Below, in pieces: positions 35,140 through 43,639 of a stretch of 64,000 nt of DNA. The stretch is from Streptomyces niveus (lineage in GTDB: Bacteria; Actinomycetota; Actinomycetes; Streptomycetales; Streptomycetaceae): the NCBI RefSeq assembly GCF_002009175.1, contig NZ_CP018047.1, forward strand, positions 3,658,001 to 3,722,000, in the 5' to 3' direction. The translations under genes were made by a program, and so were the position numbers. Below the pieces are notes generated by a model. It saw nothing but the letters and a program-made list of their open reading frames with translations. It had not been told where the DNA came from and searched no databases. Positions within the stretch are counted from its first letter, which is position 1; each line of letters starts with the position of its first letter.

Positions 35140-35535
35140 GTGACCGAGGGCGAAGGTCCCGACGAACGTCGGCGCCGGGGGCAGGGTGAACTGGAGTCCC
35201 AGGTGCTGGCCGCGCTCCGGGAGGCACCGGGGCCGGTGAACGCGGGCTGGGTACGCGAACGGCTCGGCGGGACCCTCGCGTACACCACCGTGATGACGAT
35301 TCTGACCCGCCTCCACGCCAAGAACGCGGTGACCCGCGAGCGTTCGGGCCGCTCCTTCGAGTGGCGCGCCGCCTCCGACGGCGCGGGGCTCGCCGCACTG
35401 CGGATGCGCCGGGTGCTGGACGCGGAGTCGGACCGGGAGGCGGTGCTCGCGCGGTTCGTCACGGCCCTGTCGTACGACGACGAGCGGCTGCTGCGGGACC
35501 TGCTGCACGCCACCGAGGACGAGGCGGAGGACTGA
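35140..35535 (+). CDS. BlaI/MecI-family repressor
   Basis: This 131-residue winged-helix repressor contains ESQVLAALREAPGPVNAGWVRERLGGTLAYTTVMTILTRLHAKNAVTRER, the BlaI pattern, with the C-terminal dimerisation helices at 90-131. In classical systems an M56 membrane protease cleaves BlaI. Here a M56-like gene follows 3 bases after the stop. The GTG at 35140 has GGAGGGAG upstream. A TTG at 35080 would overlap the operator side. No beta-lactamase gene lies within the window, so the regulated genes are elsewhere. Confidence 0.88.
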   Translation: MTEGEGPDERRRRGQGELESQVLAALREAPGPVNAGWVRERLGGTLAYTTVMTILTRLHAKNAVTRERSGRSFEWRAASDGAGLAALRMRRVLDAESDREAVLARFVTALSYDDERLLRDLLHATEDEAED

Positions 35536-35538
35536 CCC

Positions 35539-36492
35539 GTGGGCGTGTTCGTCTTTCTGCCGCTCGTACTGCCGCTCACGGCGTTGCCGGTCGCGCGGCT
35601 GGCCGAGCAGCATCTCCATCCACGCCTGGCCACGCACTTCCTGACCGCGCTGGCCGTGGTGCTCGCGGTGTGCAGCACGCTCTGCCTGGGTCTGCTGGTG
35701 GTGGTCGGGACAGCCCAACTGCCCGGCAATCCGCTGCCGGACGGCTGGTCGGACGCGGAGGTACGGGACGCAGTGCCGTACGACGAGGTGGCCGGCAAGG
35801 CGGCGATCGCCGCGCTGGTCACGGTGGCGGCGGCGTGCGCGGCCACGGCTCGGCGGCACCGTCGGGTACGGCGACGGGCCTGGAGCGCGCTGGCGGGGAT
35901 GCCCGAGCGGCAGCTCGTGGTGCTGCCGGACGGGACGCCGTACGCGTACGCGCTGCCGGGCGGCGGGCGAGGCCGGGATCGGGACCGGGCGGGGCGGATA
36001 GTGGTCTCCAGCGCGCTGCTCGACTGTCTCAACTCACGGGAGCGGACTGCCCTGTTCGCGCATGAGCGGGCGCATCTGACGGAGCGTCATCATCGCAGCC
36101 TGCTGGCGGTACGGCTGGCGGCGCGGGCGAATCCCTTACTGCGGCCTTTACAGGCGGCCGTGGCGTACACGACGGAGCGCTGGGCGGACGAGGAAGCGGC
36201 CCGGACGACCGGCAGCCGCACGCTGGTCGCCCGCGCGATCGGAAAGGCCGCGCTGGTGTCCCGTGGGGCCCCGACCCCGACGCTTGCCGGTATCGCCGGC
36301 GCGGGCCCGGTCCCCCGCCGGGTCGCCGCACTGCTGGCCCCGGCACCCGCCGCGATGACGTGGCCGTCGTTCTTCACGAGAGCGGGCCTGGCGATCTGGA
36401 CGGCGGCGGCGGGAACGCTGGGCTCGGCCCTGTCCTCGGCAAACGCGACGGTCACGCTCTTCTTCGTCCTGAAAACCTCAACCCACCTCTAG
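35539..36492 (+). CDS. M56-family membrane metallopeptidase (BlaR1-like) with two TTA codons
   Basis: This 317-residue membrane protease has helices at about 1-15, 35-60 and 88-105 and a C-terminal one near 285-310. Its zinc motif is HERAH (175-179), and WADEEA supplies the third ligand. Unlike BlaR1 it has no penicillin-binding sensor domain. It probably cleaves the adjacent BlaI repressor on an unknown signal. Leu200 and Leu204 (36136-36138 and 36148-36150) are TTA codons. Translation should therefore require the bldA tRNA, which links the gene to development. Start GTG with GAGG upstream. Confidence 0.88.
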   Translation: MGVFVFLPLVLPLTALPVARLAEQHLHPRLATHFLTALAVVLAVCSTLCLGLLVVVGTAQLPGNPLPDGWSDAEVRDAVPYDEVAGKAAIAALVTVAAACAATARRHRRVRRRAWSALAGMPERQLVVLPDGTPYAYALPGGGRGRDRDRAGRIVVSSALLDCLNSRERTALFAHERAHLTERHHRSLLAVRLAARANPLLRPLQAAVAYTTERWADEEAARTTGSRTLVARAIGKAALVSRGAPTPTLAGIAGAGPVPRRVAALLAPAPAAMTWPSFFTRAGLAIWTAAAGTLGSALSSANATVTLFFVLKTSTHL

Positions 36493-36911
36493 CCCCCCCC
36501 GCCCTGCGGGCCCCCGCCTCCAACCCGTCCGGCGCCGCCTCCAGCCCGTCCGGCGTTTGAGGACACCTCACCACCGGCCGCCACTCTCAGCCCGACCGGC
36601 GCCACCTCCAGCCCGTCCGGCGTTTGAGGACACCCCACCACGGGCCGCCACTCCCCAGCCCGACCGGCGCCACCCCAAGCCCGTCCGGCGATTGAGGACA
36701 ACCCACCCACCGGCGTCACCAAATTCAGCCCGTCCGGCGATTGAGGACGAACCGGCCCCGGACGCACCCGGCCCGCCCGCGCCTCCAGCACGGCCTCCTG
36801 CACCGGCACCGGCACCGGCACCGGCACGCTCCCGAGCACAGGGACCAATCCGCATGAGCGAGGCCGCCGAATGCACACCAACAACACCCACCGCAAAGGG
36901 GATGCATCGCA
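36493..36911. repeat. array of a Streptomyces interspersed repeat in a 419-base gene-free stretch
   Basis: The stretch holds no supported gene. It contains four near-identical 23-base copies whose core is GCCCGTCCGGCGTTTGAGG (A in place of the first T in two). They start at 36542, 36609, 36677 and 36726, with a partial copy near 36530. Between copies, related CCCGACCGGCGCCACC segments recur. Similar GTCCGGC...TTGAGGAC elements are known to recur at many places in streptomycete chromosomes. The rest is the promoter of the CHRD gene. Confidence 0.75.
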
Positions 36912-37781
36912 GTGATACGCCGACGCACAGTCCGATACACGACCCTTCTCGCCCTGCCCGCCGCCCTCACACTCGTCGCGGCCACCCCCGCCCTCGCGAC
37001 CGTCGCGGACAGCGGACAGAGCGAACACAGCGGACACGGTGGCAAAGCCGCAACCGCGGCCGAGGAAGGCGAGGCGTACCAGATCGATCTGGAGTCGCTG
37101 AACGAATCCGGCGCCACCGGAGCCGCCCTCGTCAGCTTCCAGGGCCGCAAACTGACCGTGAAGATCGAGGCCACCGGCCTCGTCCCCGGTCAGCCGCACG
37201 CCCAGCACATCCACGGCTCCACCGACGGCCACGACTTCCGCTGCCCCGACGCGAGCGCGGACAAGGACGGCGACGGCATCGTCAGCACCGCCGAGGGCCT
37301 GCCCACGTACGGGGACATCAACATCTCCCTGACGACGAAGGGCGACACGTCCAAGGACAGCGGACTCGCCGTCGACCGGATGCCGGTCGCCGACAAGGAC
37401 GGCAAGCTCAACTACTCGCGCACGATCGACGTTTCGCAGGACGTCGTGGACCACATCAAGGATCTGCACATCGTGCAGCACGGCATCGACCGCAACGACG
37501 ACGGCGAGTACGACTTCGGCGCCGGAAAGAGTGAGCTGGACCCGAAGCTCCCGCAGGAGGCCACCGCACCCGCCAACTGCGGCATGGTCAAGGGCGCGGC
37601 CGTCGGCTCCATGCCGGTGGGCGGCGTCGAGACCGGCACAGGCGCCACGGACGGCGCCCCGGGCATCGCGGCGCCCGGCATGCTGGCCGGCGGCACGGCG
37701 GCCGTACTCCTCGCTGGCGGCCTCTTCGCGGTCAACCGCCGTACGCGCACCGCGACTTCTGGCACCGACCGGCGCGGCTGA
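36912..37781 (+). CDS. exported CHRD-like protein with C-terminal membrane anchor
   Basis: This 289-residue protein has a signal peptide (about 8-30, ending TPALAT), a His-rich stretch and a CHRD-like beta domain with AALVSFQGRKLTVKIEATGLVPGQPHAQHIHG. A calcium-loop motif DKDGDGIVSTAEG follows, and a C-terminal helix (about 252-274) ends in NRRTRT. CHRD domains occur in chordin and bacterial surface proteins and are of unclear function. The tail resembles a wall-anchor but lacks LPxTG. A class F sortase gene follows after 4 bases, which suggests the two cooperate. Confidence 0.8.
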   Translation: MIRRRTVRYTTLLALPAALTLVAATPALATVADSGQSEHSGHGGKAATAAEEGEAYQIDLESLNESGATGAALVSFQGRKLTVKIEATGLVPGQPHAQHIHGSTDGHDFRCPDASADKDGDGIVSTAEGLPTYGDINISLTTKGDTSKDSGLAVDRMPVADKDGKLNYSRTIDVSQDVVDHIKDLHIVQHGIDRNDDGEYDFGAGKSELDPKLPQEATAPANCGMVKGAAVGSMPVGGVETGTGATDGAPGIAAPGMLAGGTAAVLLAGGLFAVNRRTRTATSGTDRRG

Positions 37782-37785
37782 ACCG

Positions 37786-38514
37786 GTGAACGGTGGTGGG
37801 CGCTCGCACCGGCGCACGGCGCTGATCGTCGCGATTCCCGTCCTGCTCGTCGTCGGCGGGCTGCTGCTGGCCCTGGGGTTGGGAGTGGGTACGGGCGGGC
37901 AGCACCCCGCACCTCCGCGGGCCGTCGACAAGAGCGGGCCACCGGTGGCGGATTCGGCGCCCCGGTCACCGACAGCCAACCCTGACGCCGACCGTTCGGC
38001 GGGGTCCGGCCCGGACAAGAAGCAGGCGGCCGCCGCCCTCCCCGCGTCCGACCCCGTACGGGTCACGATCCCCTCGCTCAAGGTCTCCTCCACCCTGGAG
38101 CGCCTCGGGCTCGACAAGAACCGCGCGATGGAGACACCGAAGGACCCGGACAAGGCGGGCTGGTACCACCCGGGCCCCGCCCCCGGCGCCAACGGCCCCT
38201 CGGTGATAGCCGGTCACGTCACCTGGGACGGCGCGCCCACCGTCTTCTTCGACCTCGCCAGGATCGATCCGGGCGACAGGGTCGAGGTGGCGCGGGAGGA
38301 CGGCCGGACGGCGGAGTTCACGGTCGACCGCGTGGCGACGTACGCGAAGGACGCGTTCCCGACGGTGGAGGTGTACCGCAACCTCGACCACGCCGGACTG
38401 CGCCTCATCACCTGCGGCGGCGAGTACTCCGAGGCCGACCGCCGCTACGCCGACAACGTGGTGGTGTACGCGACCCTCACCGGCAGCCACAGGTCGACCC
38501 CCGACGAGGTCTGA
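37786..38514 (+). CDS. class F sortase
   Basis: This 242-residue transpeptidase has an N-terminal membrane helix (12-32), a Pro-rich linker and a sortase domain (90-235) with catalytic His144 (IAGHV), Cys210 (LITCGG) and an Arg near 219-220. It should attach a surface protein to the wall. The start GTG lies 4 bases after the CHRD stop, so both are co-translated. The immediate candidate substrate lacks an evident LPxTG, so the recognised motif is unclear. The terminator at 38546 follows. Confidence 0.9.
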   Translation: MNGGGRSHRRTALIVAIPVLLVVGGLLLALGLGVGTGGQHPAPPRAVDKSGPPVADSAPRSPTANPDADRSAGSGPDKKQAAAALPASDPVRVTIPSLKVSSTLERLGLDKNRAMETPKDPDKAGWYHPGPAPGANGPSVIAGHVTWDGAPTVFFDLARIDPGDRVEVAREDGRTAEFTVDRVATYAKDAFPTVEVYRNLDHAGLRLITCGGEYSEADRRYADNVVVYATLTGSHRSTPDEV

Positions 38515-38545
38515 CCCGCGGCGCTCCGCCGTCCGACGGCAAACG

Positions 38546-38583
38546 CGACGCCCCGGCCCGCCTTCCGGCAGACCGGGGCGTCG
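38546..38583. terminator. bidirectional terminator
   Basis: An 11-base perfect stem (CGACGCCCCGG at 38546-38556 with its complement at 38573-38583) and a 16-base loop lie between the convergent sortase and MmpL genes. Confidence 0.75.
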
Positions 38584-38589
38584 CCGGCG

Positions 38590-40851
38590 TCACACCCGGA
38601 CCGCGTCCTCGCTCTCGCTCTCGTCCGCCGCGCGCTGCTCCGGTACGAGCTTGCGCTGGAGACTCTCGCCCTCGATGTCGAGGTTGGGCAGGAGTCGGTC
38701 GACGAACCGCGGCAGCCACCAGGCGGCGCGTCCGAGCAGGGACATCACCGCCGGGACCAGCGCCATACGCACGATGAACGCGTCGACGAGCACACCGATG
38801 GCCAGCGCGAAGCCCATCGACTTGATGATCGGGTCGGGCATGAAGATGAACCCGCCGAACACGGCCGTCATGATCAGCGCGGCGGCGGTGACCACACGGG
38901 CGTTGTGCCCCATCCCGCTGACGGTCGCCTGCTGCGCCTCGGCGCCGTGCACGAAGTCCTCGCGCATCCGGGAGACGAGGAAGACCTCGTAGTCCATGGC
39001 CAGCCCGAACAGGATGCCGATGAGCAGAATCGGCAGGAAGCTCACCAGCGGTCCGGGGGTGTCGACGCCCAACAGGTCGGCGAAATGGCCCTGTTGGAAG
39101 ATCGCCACGGTGATGCCGAAGGTGGCCCCGATGGTGAGGAGGAAGCCGAGCGCGGCCTTCAGTGGCACCAGGAACGAGCGGAAGACCAGCATCAGCAGCA
39201 GAATCGACAGGCCGACGACGAGCAGCAGATAGACCAGCATGGCGTCCGCGACCTTCTCGGAGACGTCGATGCCGACTGCCGTCGTGCCGGAGAGCGCGAC
39301 ATCCGCGCCCGCCGCGCCGGGGAAGTCCCCGATGTCCGCCACGCGGTCGCGGACGGCTTGTACGACCGCCTCGGTGGCCTCGTCCGTGGGGCCCGCCTTC
39401 GGGATGACGGTGAGGAGGGCCGTGGTGCCCTGCTTGTTCAACTGCGGTGGTGTGACGGCCAGTACGTCCTTGGTGCCCTGGATCCGCTCCGTCGCCTCCT
39501 TCGCGGCGACGGCGGTGGCGGCCGCGTCGTCGCTCGAAACGACCGCGATCAGGCGGCCGTTGAAGCCGGGGCCGAATCCCTCACTGGTGAGGTCGTACGC
39601 CTCACGGGTCGCGGAACCCGCGGCGGCGGTGCCGGCGTCGGGCAGCGCCAGTCGCATGTCGGCGGCGGGGAGGGCGAGTACGCCGAGGCCGAGGATGCCG
39701 ACGAGGAGGACGGGGACGCGGAAGCGGGTGACGGTCCGGCCCCAGCGGAAGCCGAAGCCCTCGCGGGGCTCGGAGGTTGCTCCGTCCTTCGAGGTGCTGA
39801 CGCCGGCGCCGGTGTCGGCGCCGCTCTCGCTGCTGATGCTGGTGCCGGTGGCGCTCTCGCGCTGCTTGCGGGGCAGTACGCGGAGGCCTGCGAAGCCGAG
39901 GAGCGCCGGGAGGAGGGTGAGCGCGACCAGGACGGCGACGGCGACCGTACCCGCCGCGGCCAGGCCCATGACGCTCAGGAAGGGGATGTTGACGACGGTC
40001 AGTCCGGCGAGGGCGATGACGACGGTGGCGCCCGCGAAGACCACGGCCGAACCGGCGGTCCCGACCGCGCGGCCGGCCGCCTCCTCGGCGTCCATGCCCT
40101 CGGTCAGATACTGGCGGTGCCGGGAGGTGATGAACAGCGAGTAGTCGATACCGACGGCGAGCCCGAGCATGAGCGCCAGGATGGGTGCCGTACTGGTGAG
40201 TTCGACCACGCTGCTCAGGGCGAACAGCCCGGCCATACCGGCCGCGACGCCGACGAGCGCGTTCAGCAGCGTCATACCGGCGGCCACCATCGAGCCGAAG
40301 GTGACGACGAGGACGCCCGCGGCGATCAGGACGCCGATCGCCTCTGTGGAGCCCACCTCCACCTCGGCGCTGAGGACTTCGCCGCCGTGCTCGACGCGCA
40401 GTCCCTCCTCGTCGGCGCCGGCCTTCTCGTACGCCGCGCGCTGCGCGTCGGTCACCTCGTCCGCGGACTTCTCGAACTGCACCTGGACCAGGGCGTATCG
40501 GCCGTCCTCGGAGACGGCGCCGGCCTGGAACGGGTCCACCGCGCCGACCACGCCGGGCACGGCCGCCGCGTCCCGTACCACCGGCGCGACCGCTGCCGGA
40601 TCGAGCTTCCCGCCCTCGGGCGCGGCTATGACGATGGTGCCGGTCGTGCCGCTGGCCTGCGGGAACTGCTCCTGGAGCGAGTCCAGCGCGCGCTGGGACT
40701 CGGTGCCGGGCATGGTGAATTTGTCGCTGCTGGGGCCCATGAGGGTGGCGGCGGCTCCGCCCAGCACGACGAGCAGGAGGAGCCATACGGCGACGACGCG
40801 CTTGCGTCGGCGGAAGGAGAACCGGCCGAGCCGGTACAGCAGGGAAGCCAT
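38590..40851 (-). CDS. MmpL/RND-family transporter
   Basis: This 753-residue protein has the twofold MmpL layout. Helix 1 is near 14-34, a periplasmic domain extends to about 165, and five helices follow with DYSLFITSRHRQYL. After a cytoplasmic Thr/Ser/Asp-rich insert (about 325-350) comes the second set with DYEVFLVSRMRED. The first half ends PRKQRESATGT. TetR at 40928-41527 is upstream on the same strand, so the pair is probably an operon or a regulated unit. The transported compound is unknown. Confidence 0.88.
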   Translation of the reverse strand: MASLLYRLGRFSFRRRKRVVAVWLLLLVVLGGAAATLMGPSSDKFTMPGTESQRALDSLQEQFPQASGTTGTIVIAAPEGGKLDPAAVAPVVRDAAAVPGVVGAVDPFQAGAVSEDGRYALVQVQFEKSADEVTDAQRAAYEKAGADEEGLRVEHGGEVLSAEVEVGSTEAIGVLIAAGVLVVTFGSMVAAGMTLLNALVGVAAGMAGLFALSSVVELTSTAPILALMLGLAVGIDYSLFITSRHRQYLTEGMDAEEAAGRAVGTAGSAVVFAGATVVIALAGLTVVNIPFLSVMGLAAAGTVAVAVLVALTLLPALLGFAGLRVLPRKQRESATGTSISSESGADTGAGVSTSKDGATSEPREGFGFRWGRTVTRFRVPVLLVGILGLGVLALPAADMRLALPDAGTAAAGSATREAYDLTSEGFGPGFNGRLIAVVSSDDAAATAVAAKEATERIQGTKDVLAVTPPQLNKQGTTALLTVIPKAGPTDEATEAVVQAVRDRVADIGDFPGAAGADVALSGTTAVGIDVSEKVADAMLVYLLLVVGLSILLLMLVFRSFLVPLKAALGFLLTIGATFGITVAIFQQGHFADLLGVDTPGPLVSFLPILLIGILFGLAMDYEVFLVSRMREDFVHGAEAQQATVSGMGHNARVVTAAALIMTAVFGGFIFMPDPIIKSMGFALAIGVLVDAFIVRMALVPAVMSLLGRAAWWLPRFVDRLLPNLDIEGESLQRKLVPEQRAADESESEDAVRV

Positions 40852-40927
40852 GGCGAAGGTTTCTCTTCTCGGTGGTCGGTGGTGGGCGGGCGTGGCTCGG
40901 CCCCGGAGGAGTCGGGGATGCGCGTGA

Positions 40928-41527
40928 TCAGTCGGAGTCGGAGTCGGAGTCTTGGGCTGGTGCGGGGGCCGGGGCTGAGGTTCGGGAGGCGGGCGCGAGG
41001 GTGCGCAGCGCGCCGCGGATCAGTTCGTCGCGCAGCTCCTGATCGGGTACGTCGACATCGCTGGCGCCCGTCACGAAGACGGCCCCGAGGACCATGTAGG
41101 CGGCGACCACGTCCCGTGCCGCCTTCGACCGGCCCGCGAACGCGTCCAGCAGGCGGTCTACGGTGCCGGGGATACTGCCGAGCGCCGGGTGGGTGGTCAT
41201 CCCGGGGATGTCCTCGAAGAGGATCTTGATCTCGCGCCGGAAGCGCATGGCGAGATCGACGTAACCGGTGACGGCGGCCTCCGTCGCCGCCCGCCCGTCA
41301 AGGTCGAGAAGCCGGGCGTCGAGCGCGGCGAGCCCTTCGCCGGCCGGGGTCAGCAGCTCGGTGAGGATCGCTTCCTTGCTGGTGAAGTGGTAGAGCAGGG
41401 ATGCCTTCGAGCAGCCGACGGTGGTCGCGATGTCGTGCAGCGACGTGCCTTCGTAGCCGCGGGTCGCGAACAACTGCAACGCCGATTCCAGGATGTGTCC
41501 GCGCAGCGCGGAGGCGGGGCGTGCCAT
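40928..41527 (-). CDS. TetR-family regulator, probable repressor of the MmpL gene
   Basis: This 199-residue regulator has an N-terminal helix-turn-helix (about 6-52, LRGHILESALQLFATRGYEGTSLHDIATTVGCSKASLLYHFTSKEAIL) and a ligand-binding C-terminal part. It ends with an SD-repeat encoded by repeated GAGTCG units. It lies 76 bases upstream of the MmpL gene on the same strand and has a dyad 14 bases upstream of its ATG. It probably represses both until an amphiphile or drug binds. The longer reading to 41677 is rejected. Confidence 0.88.
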   Translation of the reverse strand: MARPASALRGHILESALQLFATRGYEGTSLHDIATTVGCSKASLLYHFTSKEAILTELLTPAGEGLAALDARLLDLDGRAATEAAVTGYVDLAMRFRREIKILFEDIPGMTTHPALGSIPGTVDRLLDAFAGRSKAARDVVAAYMVLGAVFVTGASDVDVPDQELRDELIRGALRTLAPASRTSAPAPAPAQDSDSDSD

Positions 41528-41540
41528 GCGTCCACCATAA

Positions 41541-41556
41541 CTGTCCGATCGGTCAG
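41541..41556. promoter_or_regulatory. TetR-type operator
   Basis: CTGTCCGATCGGTCAG is a near-perfect 16-base dyad (14 of 16 positions symmetric, CCGATCGG at the centre) lying 14-29 bases upstream of the TetR start. It is a strong candidate autoregulatory site. Confidence 0.6.
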
Positions 41557-41613
41557 CTTTGGCGGACGGGGGTGGCTGGGCGCCATTGAACGCCTTCGGG
41601 CGCCTTGCCGCGC

Positions 41614-41654
41614 CCCTGCGGAAAACCGCAGGGTGTTGCTTGCGGAGAACCGCA
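41614..41654. promoter_or_regulatory. tandem palindromes upstream of dedA-like gene
   Basis: Two dyads occur 24 bases apart (centre to centre). One is CCCTGCGG-aaaa-CCGCAGGG (41614-41633, perfect), the other TGCGG-agaa-CCGCA (41641-41654). An inverted half-site with core GCCTGCGGTTTC follows about 45 bases later. The sites lie between the TetR gene and the DedA gene and may bind a regulator of the latter. Confidence 0.5.
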
Positions 41655-41815
41655 GCGAGCCCGGGGGTAACCCGCATACCGAGGCTGGCCTGCGGTTTCT
41701 ATTGTTGTGGGGGAAGCGCGACGTACGCGCCGCAACCGCTGACAGCTCTCCGCCGGACGCTGGAACCGTCCGGCGGGACCACCCCCCACCCTCGTGCCCC
41801 CCTTGGAGACACCTC

Positions 41816-42493
41816 ATGGATGCCGTACTGCTCGCCCTCCCGCAGGAACCTGCGGGCGGCATCGCGGGCTGGGCCGCCGATCTCGTGGACACGATGGGGG
41901 CGCCGGGCGCGGGTCTCGCCATCGCGCTGGAAAATCTGTTCCCGCCGCTGCCGAGCGAGATCATCCTGCCGCTGACCGGCTTCGCGGCGGGTCAGGGAGT
42001 GATCAGCCTGGGAGCGGCGCTCTTCTGGACCACGCTCGGTTCGGTGGTGGGAGCGGTCGCCCTGTACTGGGTCGGGATGCTCTTCGGCCGCGAGCGGATG
42101 CACGCGATCTGGGCGAAGCTGCCGCTGGTCAAGGACGCCGATCTGGTGCGTACGGAGCAGTGGTTCGCCAAGCACGGCACCAAGGCCGTCTTCCTGGGCC
42201 GCATGGTGCCCATATTCCGGAGCCTGATCTCGGTGCCGGCCGGGGTCGAGCGCATGCCGCTGCCGGTCTTCATATCCCTGACCACCCTCGGCAGCCTGCT
42301 GTGGAACTCCGTTCTGGTGCTGGCCGGTTACTGGCTGGGCGACCAGTGGCATCTGGTGGAGACATATGTCGGAGTGCTCTCCAAGGTGGTCCTCGCCCTG
42401 GTCCTGCTCGGCGTCGTCGCGTACGCGCTCACGCGCCTGCCGCCTCTCGCCGGTCGCGGTCGGCGGCGGCGTGGGCGAGCGGGGAGGGGTTGA
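41816..42493 (+). CDS. DedA-family membrane protein
   Basis: This 225-residue protein has four to five membrane segments. The DedA motifs ENLFPPLPSEIILPLTGFAAGQG and FLGRMVPIFRSLISVPAGVERMPLPVF are present with the conserved Glu and Arg residues. Family members are lipid flippases or scramblases that support envelope integrity and polymyxin tolerance. The ATG has GGAG 9 bases upstream. The last 65 bases overlap the convergent AKR gene, and the C-terminal Arg-rich tail is translated from that overlap. Confidence 0.88.
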   Translation: MDAVLLALPQEPAGGIAGWAADLVDTMGAPGAGLAIALENLFPPLPSEIILPLTGFAAGQGVISLGAALFWTTLGSVVGAVALYWVGMLFGRERMHAIWAKLPLVKDADLVRTEQWFAKHGTKAVFLGRMVPIFRSLISVPAGVERMPLPVFISLTTLGSLLWNSVLVLAGYWLGDQWHLVETYVGVLSKVVLALVLLGVVAYALTRLPPLAGRGRRRRGRAGRG

Positions 42494-43508
42494 GTCGGGC
42501 GAAGCCCTCCTGGCGTTCGTACGGGAAGTAGGGATACGGCGCCACCTTCGCGCTCGGCCTGTCGAGCCGGGCCACCTGCTCGGGCGTCAGCTCCCACCCG
42601 ACGGCACCGATGTTCTGGCGCAGTTGCTCCTCGTTGCGGGCGCCGATGATGACGGAGGACACGGTGGGGCGCCGCAGCAGCCAGTTGATGGCCACCTGGG
42701 GGACGGCCTTCCCGGTCTCCTCCGCGATCTCGTCGAGGGCGTCGACCACACGGAAGAGGTGCTCGTCGTCGACGGGCGGCGCGAAGCCGGCGGTCTCGTG
42801 CAGTCGGCTGCCCGCCGGCAGCGGTCGGCCACGGCGCAGCTTGCCGGTGAGCCGCCCCCACCCCAGCGGGCTCCAGACCATCGCGCCGACACCCTGGTCG
42901 AGGCCGAGGGGCAGCAGCTCCCACTCGTAGTCGCGGCCGACGAGCGAGTAGTAGACCTGGTGCGCCACATAGCGCTGGTGGCCGTGCTTCTCGGCGGTGG
43001 CCAGGGACTTCATCAGCTGCCAGCCGGAGAAGTTGGAGACACCGACATAGCGGATCTTTCCGGACCGTACGAGCTGGTCGAGCGTGGACAGCACCTCCTC
43101 GACGGGGGTCCCCGCGTCGAACGCGTGGAGCTGGAAGAGGTCGATGTGGTCCGTGCCGAGCCGGCGCAGCGCGTCCTCGGTCGCCCGGATCAGCCGTGAG
43201 CGCGACGATCCGGCGTCGGCCGGCCCGTCGCCCATCGGCAGGCTCGTCTTGGTCGACAGCAGCACCTCGTCCCGACGGCCCTTGATCGCCCGGCCGAGGA
43301 CGTCCTCGGAGGCGCCCGCCGAGTACACGTCCGCCGTGTCGAACATCGAGATGCCCGCCTCCAGACAGATGTCCACGAGCCGGCGGGCCTCCTGCGCGTC
43401 GGTGCTGCCCCAGGCGCCGAAGAGCGGCCCCTGACCGCCGAACGTGCCCGCTCCGAAGCTGAGTGCCGGGACCTTGAGCCCGGACGCGCCCAGTTGTCTG
43501 TACTCCAT
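42429..43508 (-). CDS. aldo/keto reductase
   Basis: This 359-residue enzyme has the AKR barrel. The catalytic tetrad can be placed in FDTADVYSAG (Asp and Tyr), LLSTKTS (Lys) and LFQLHAFD (His), and NADPH-binding residues are in the C-terminal third with SSVIIGARNEEQLRQNIGAV. The substrate is unknown; members reduce aldehydes and sugars. Start ATG has GAAGGG upstream. The first 40 residues are standard, so the longer reading to 43583 is rejected. It is divergent from a TetR gene that shares its promoter region. Confidence 0.88.
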   Translation of the reverse strand: MEYRQLGASGLKVPALSFGAGTFGGQGPLFGAWGSTDAQEARRLVDICLEAGISMFDTADVYSAGASEDVLGRAIKGRRDEVLLSTKTSLPMGDGPADAGSSRSRLIRATEDALRRLGTDHIDLFQLHAFDAGTPVEEVLSTLDQLVRSGKIRYVGVSNFSGWQLMKSLATAEKHGHQRYVAHQVYYSLVGRDYEWELLPLGLDQGVGAMVWSPLGWGRLTGKLRRGRPLPAGSRLHETAGFAPPVDDEHLFRVVDALDEIAEETGKAVPQVAINWLLRRPTVSSVIIGARNEEQLRQNIGAVGWELTPEQVARLDRPSAKVAPYPYFPYERQEGFARLNPSPLAHAAADRDRREAAGA

Positions 43509-43547
43509 GATCGAACCCTTCACGAGACCCTGAGAAGCCGAGAAGCC

Positions 43548-43622
43548 TAACGGGACTCCCGTCCCTTTAAGGTGCCCCAACATAACAGAGGAGTGCGACT
43601 AATGAAACTGGGGTCCCGTTAT
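43548..43622. promoter_or_regulatory. paired operator sites between AKR and TetR genes
   Basis: Two sites are inverted copies: TAACGGGAC at 43548-43556 and GTCCCGTTA at 43613-43621. The first is also a dyad (ACGGGA-C-TCCCGT at 43550-43562). They lie in the 131-base divergent promoter and fit binding by the adjacent TetR protein. Confidence 0.6.
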
Positions 43623-43639
43623 GGAGGTAAGGTGCGCCG

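Noticed and set aside
37786..37800. LPxTG search at the end of the CHRD protein
   Set aside because: No LPxTG or close variant occurs before the C-terminal helix.
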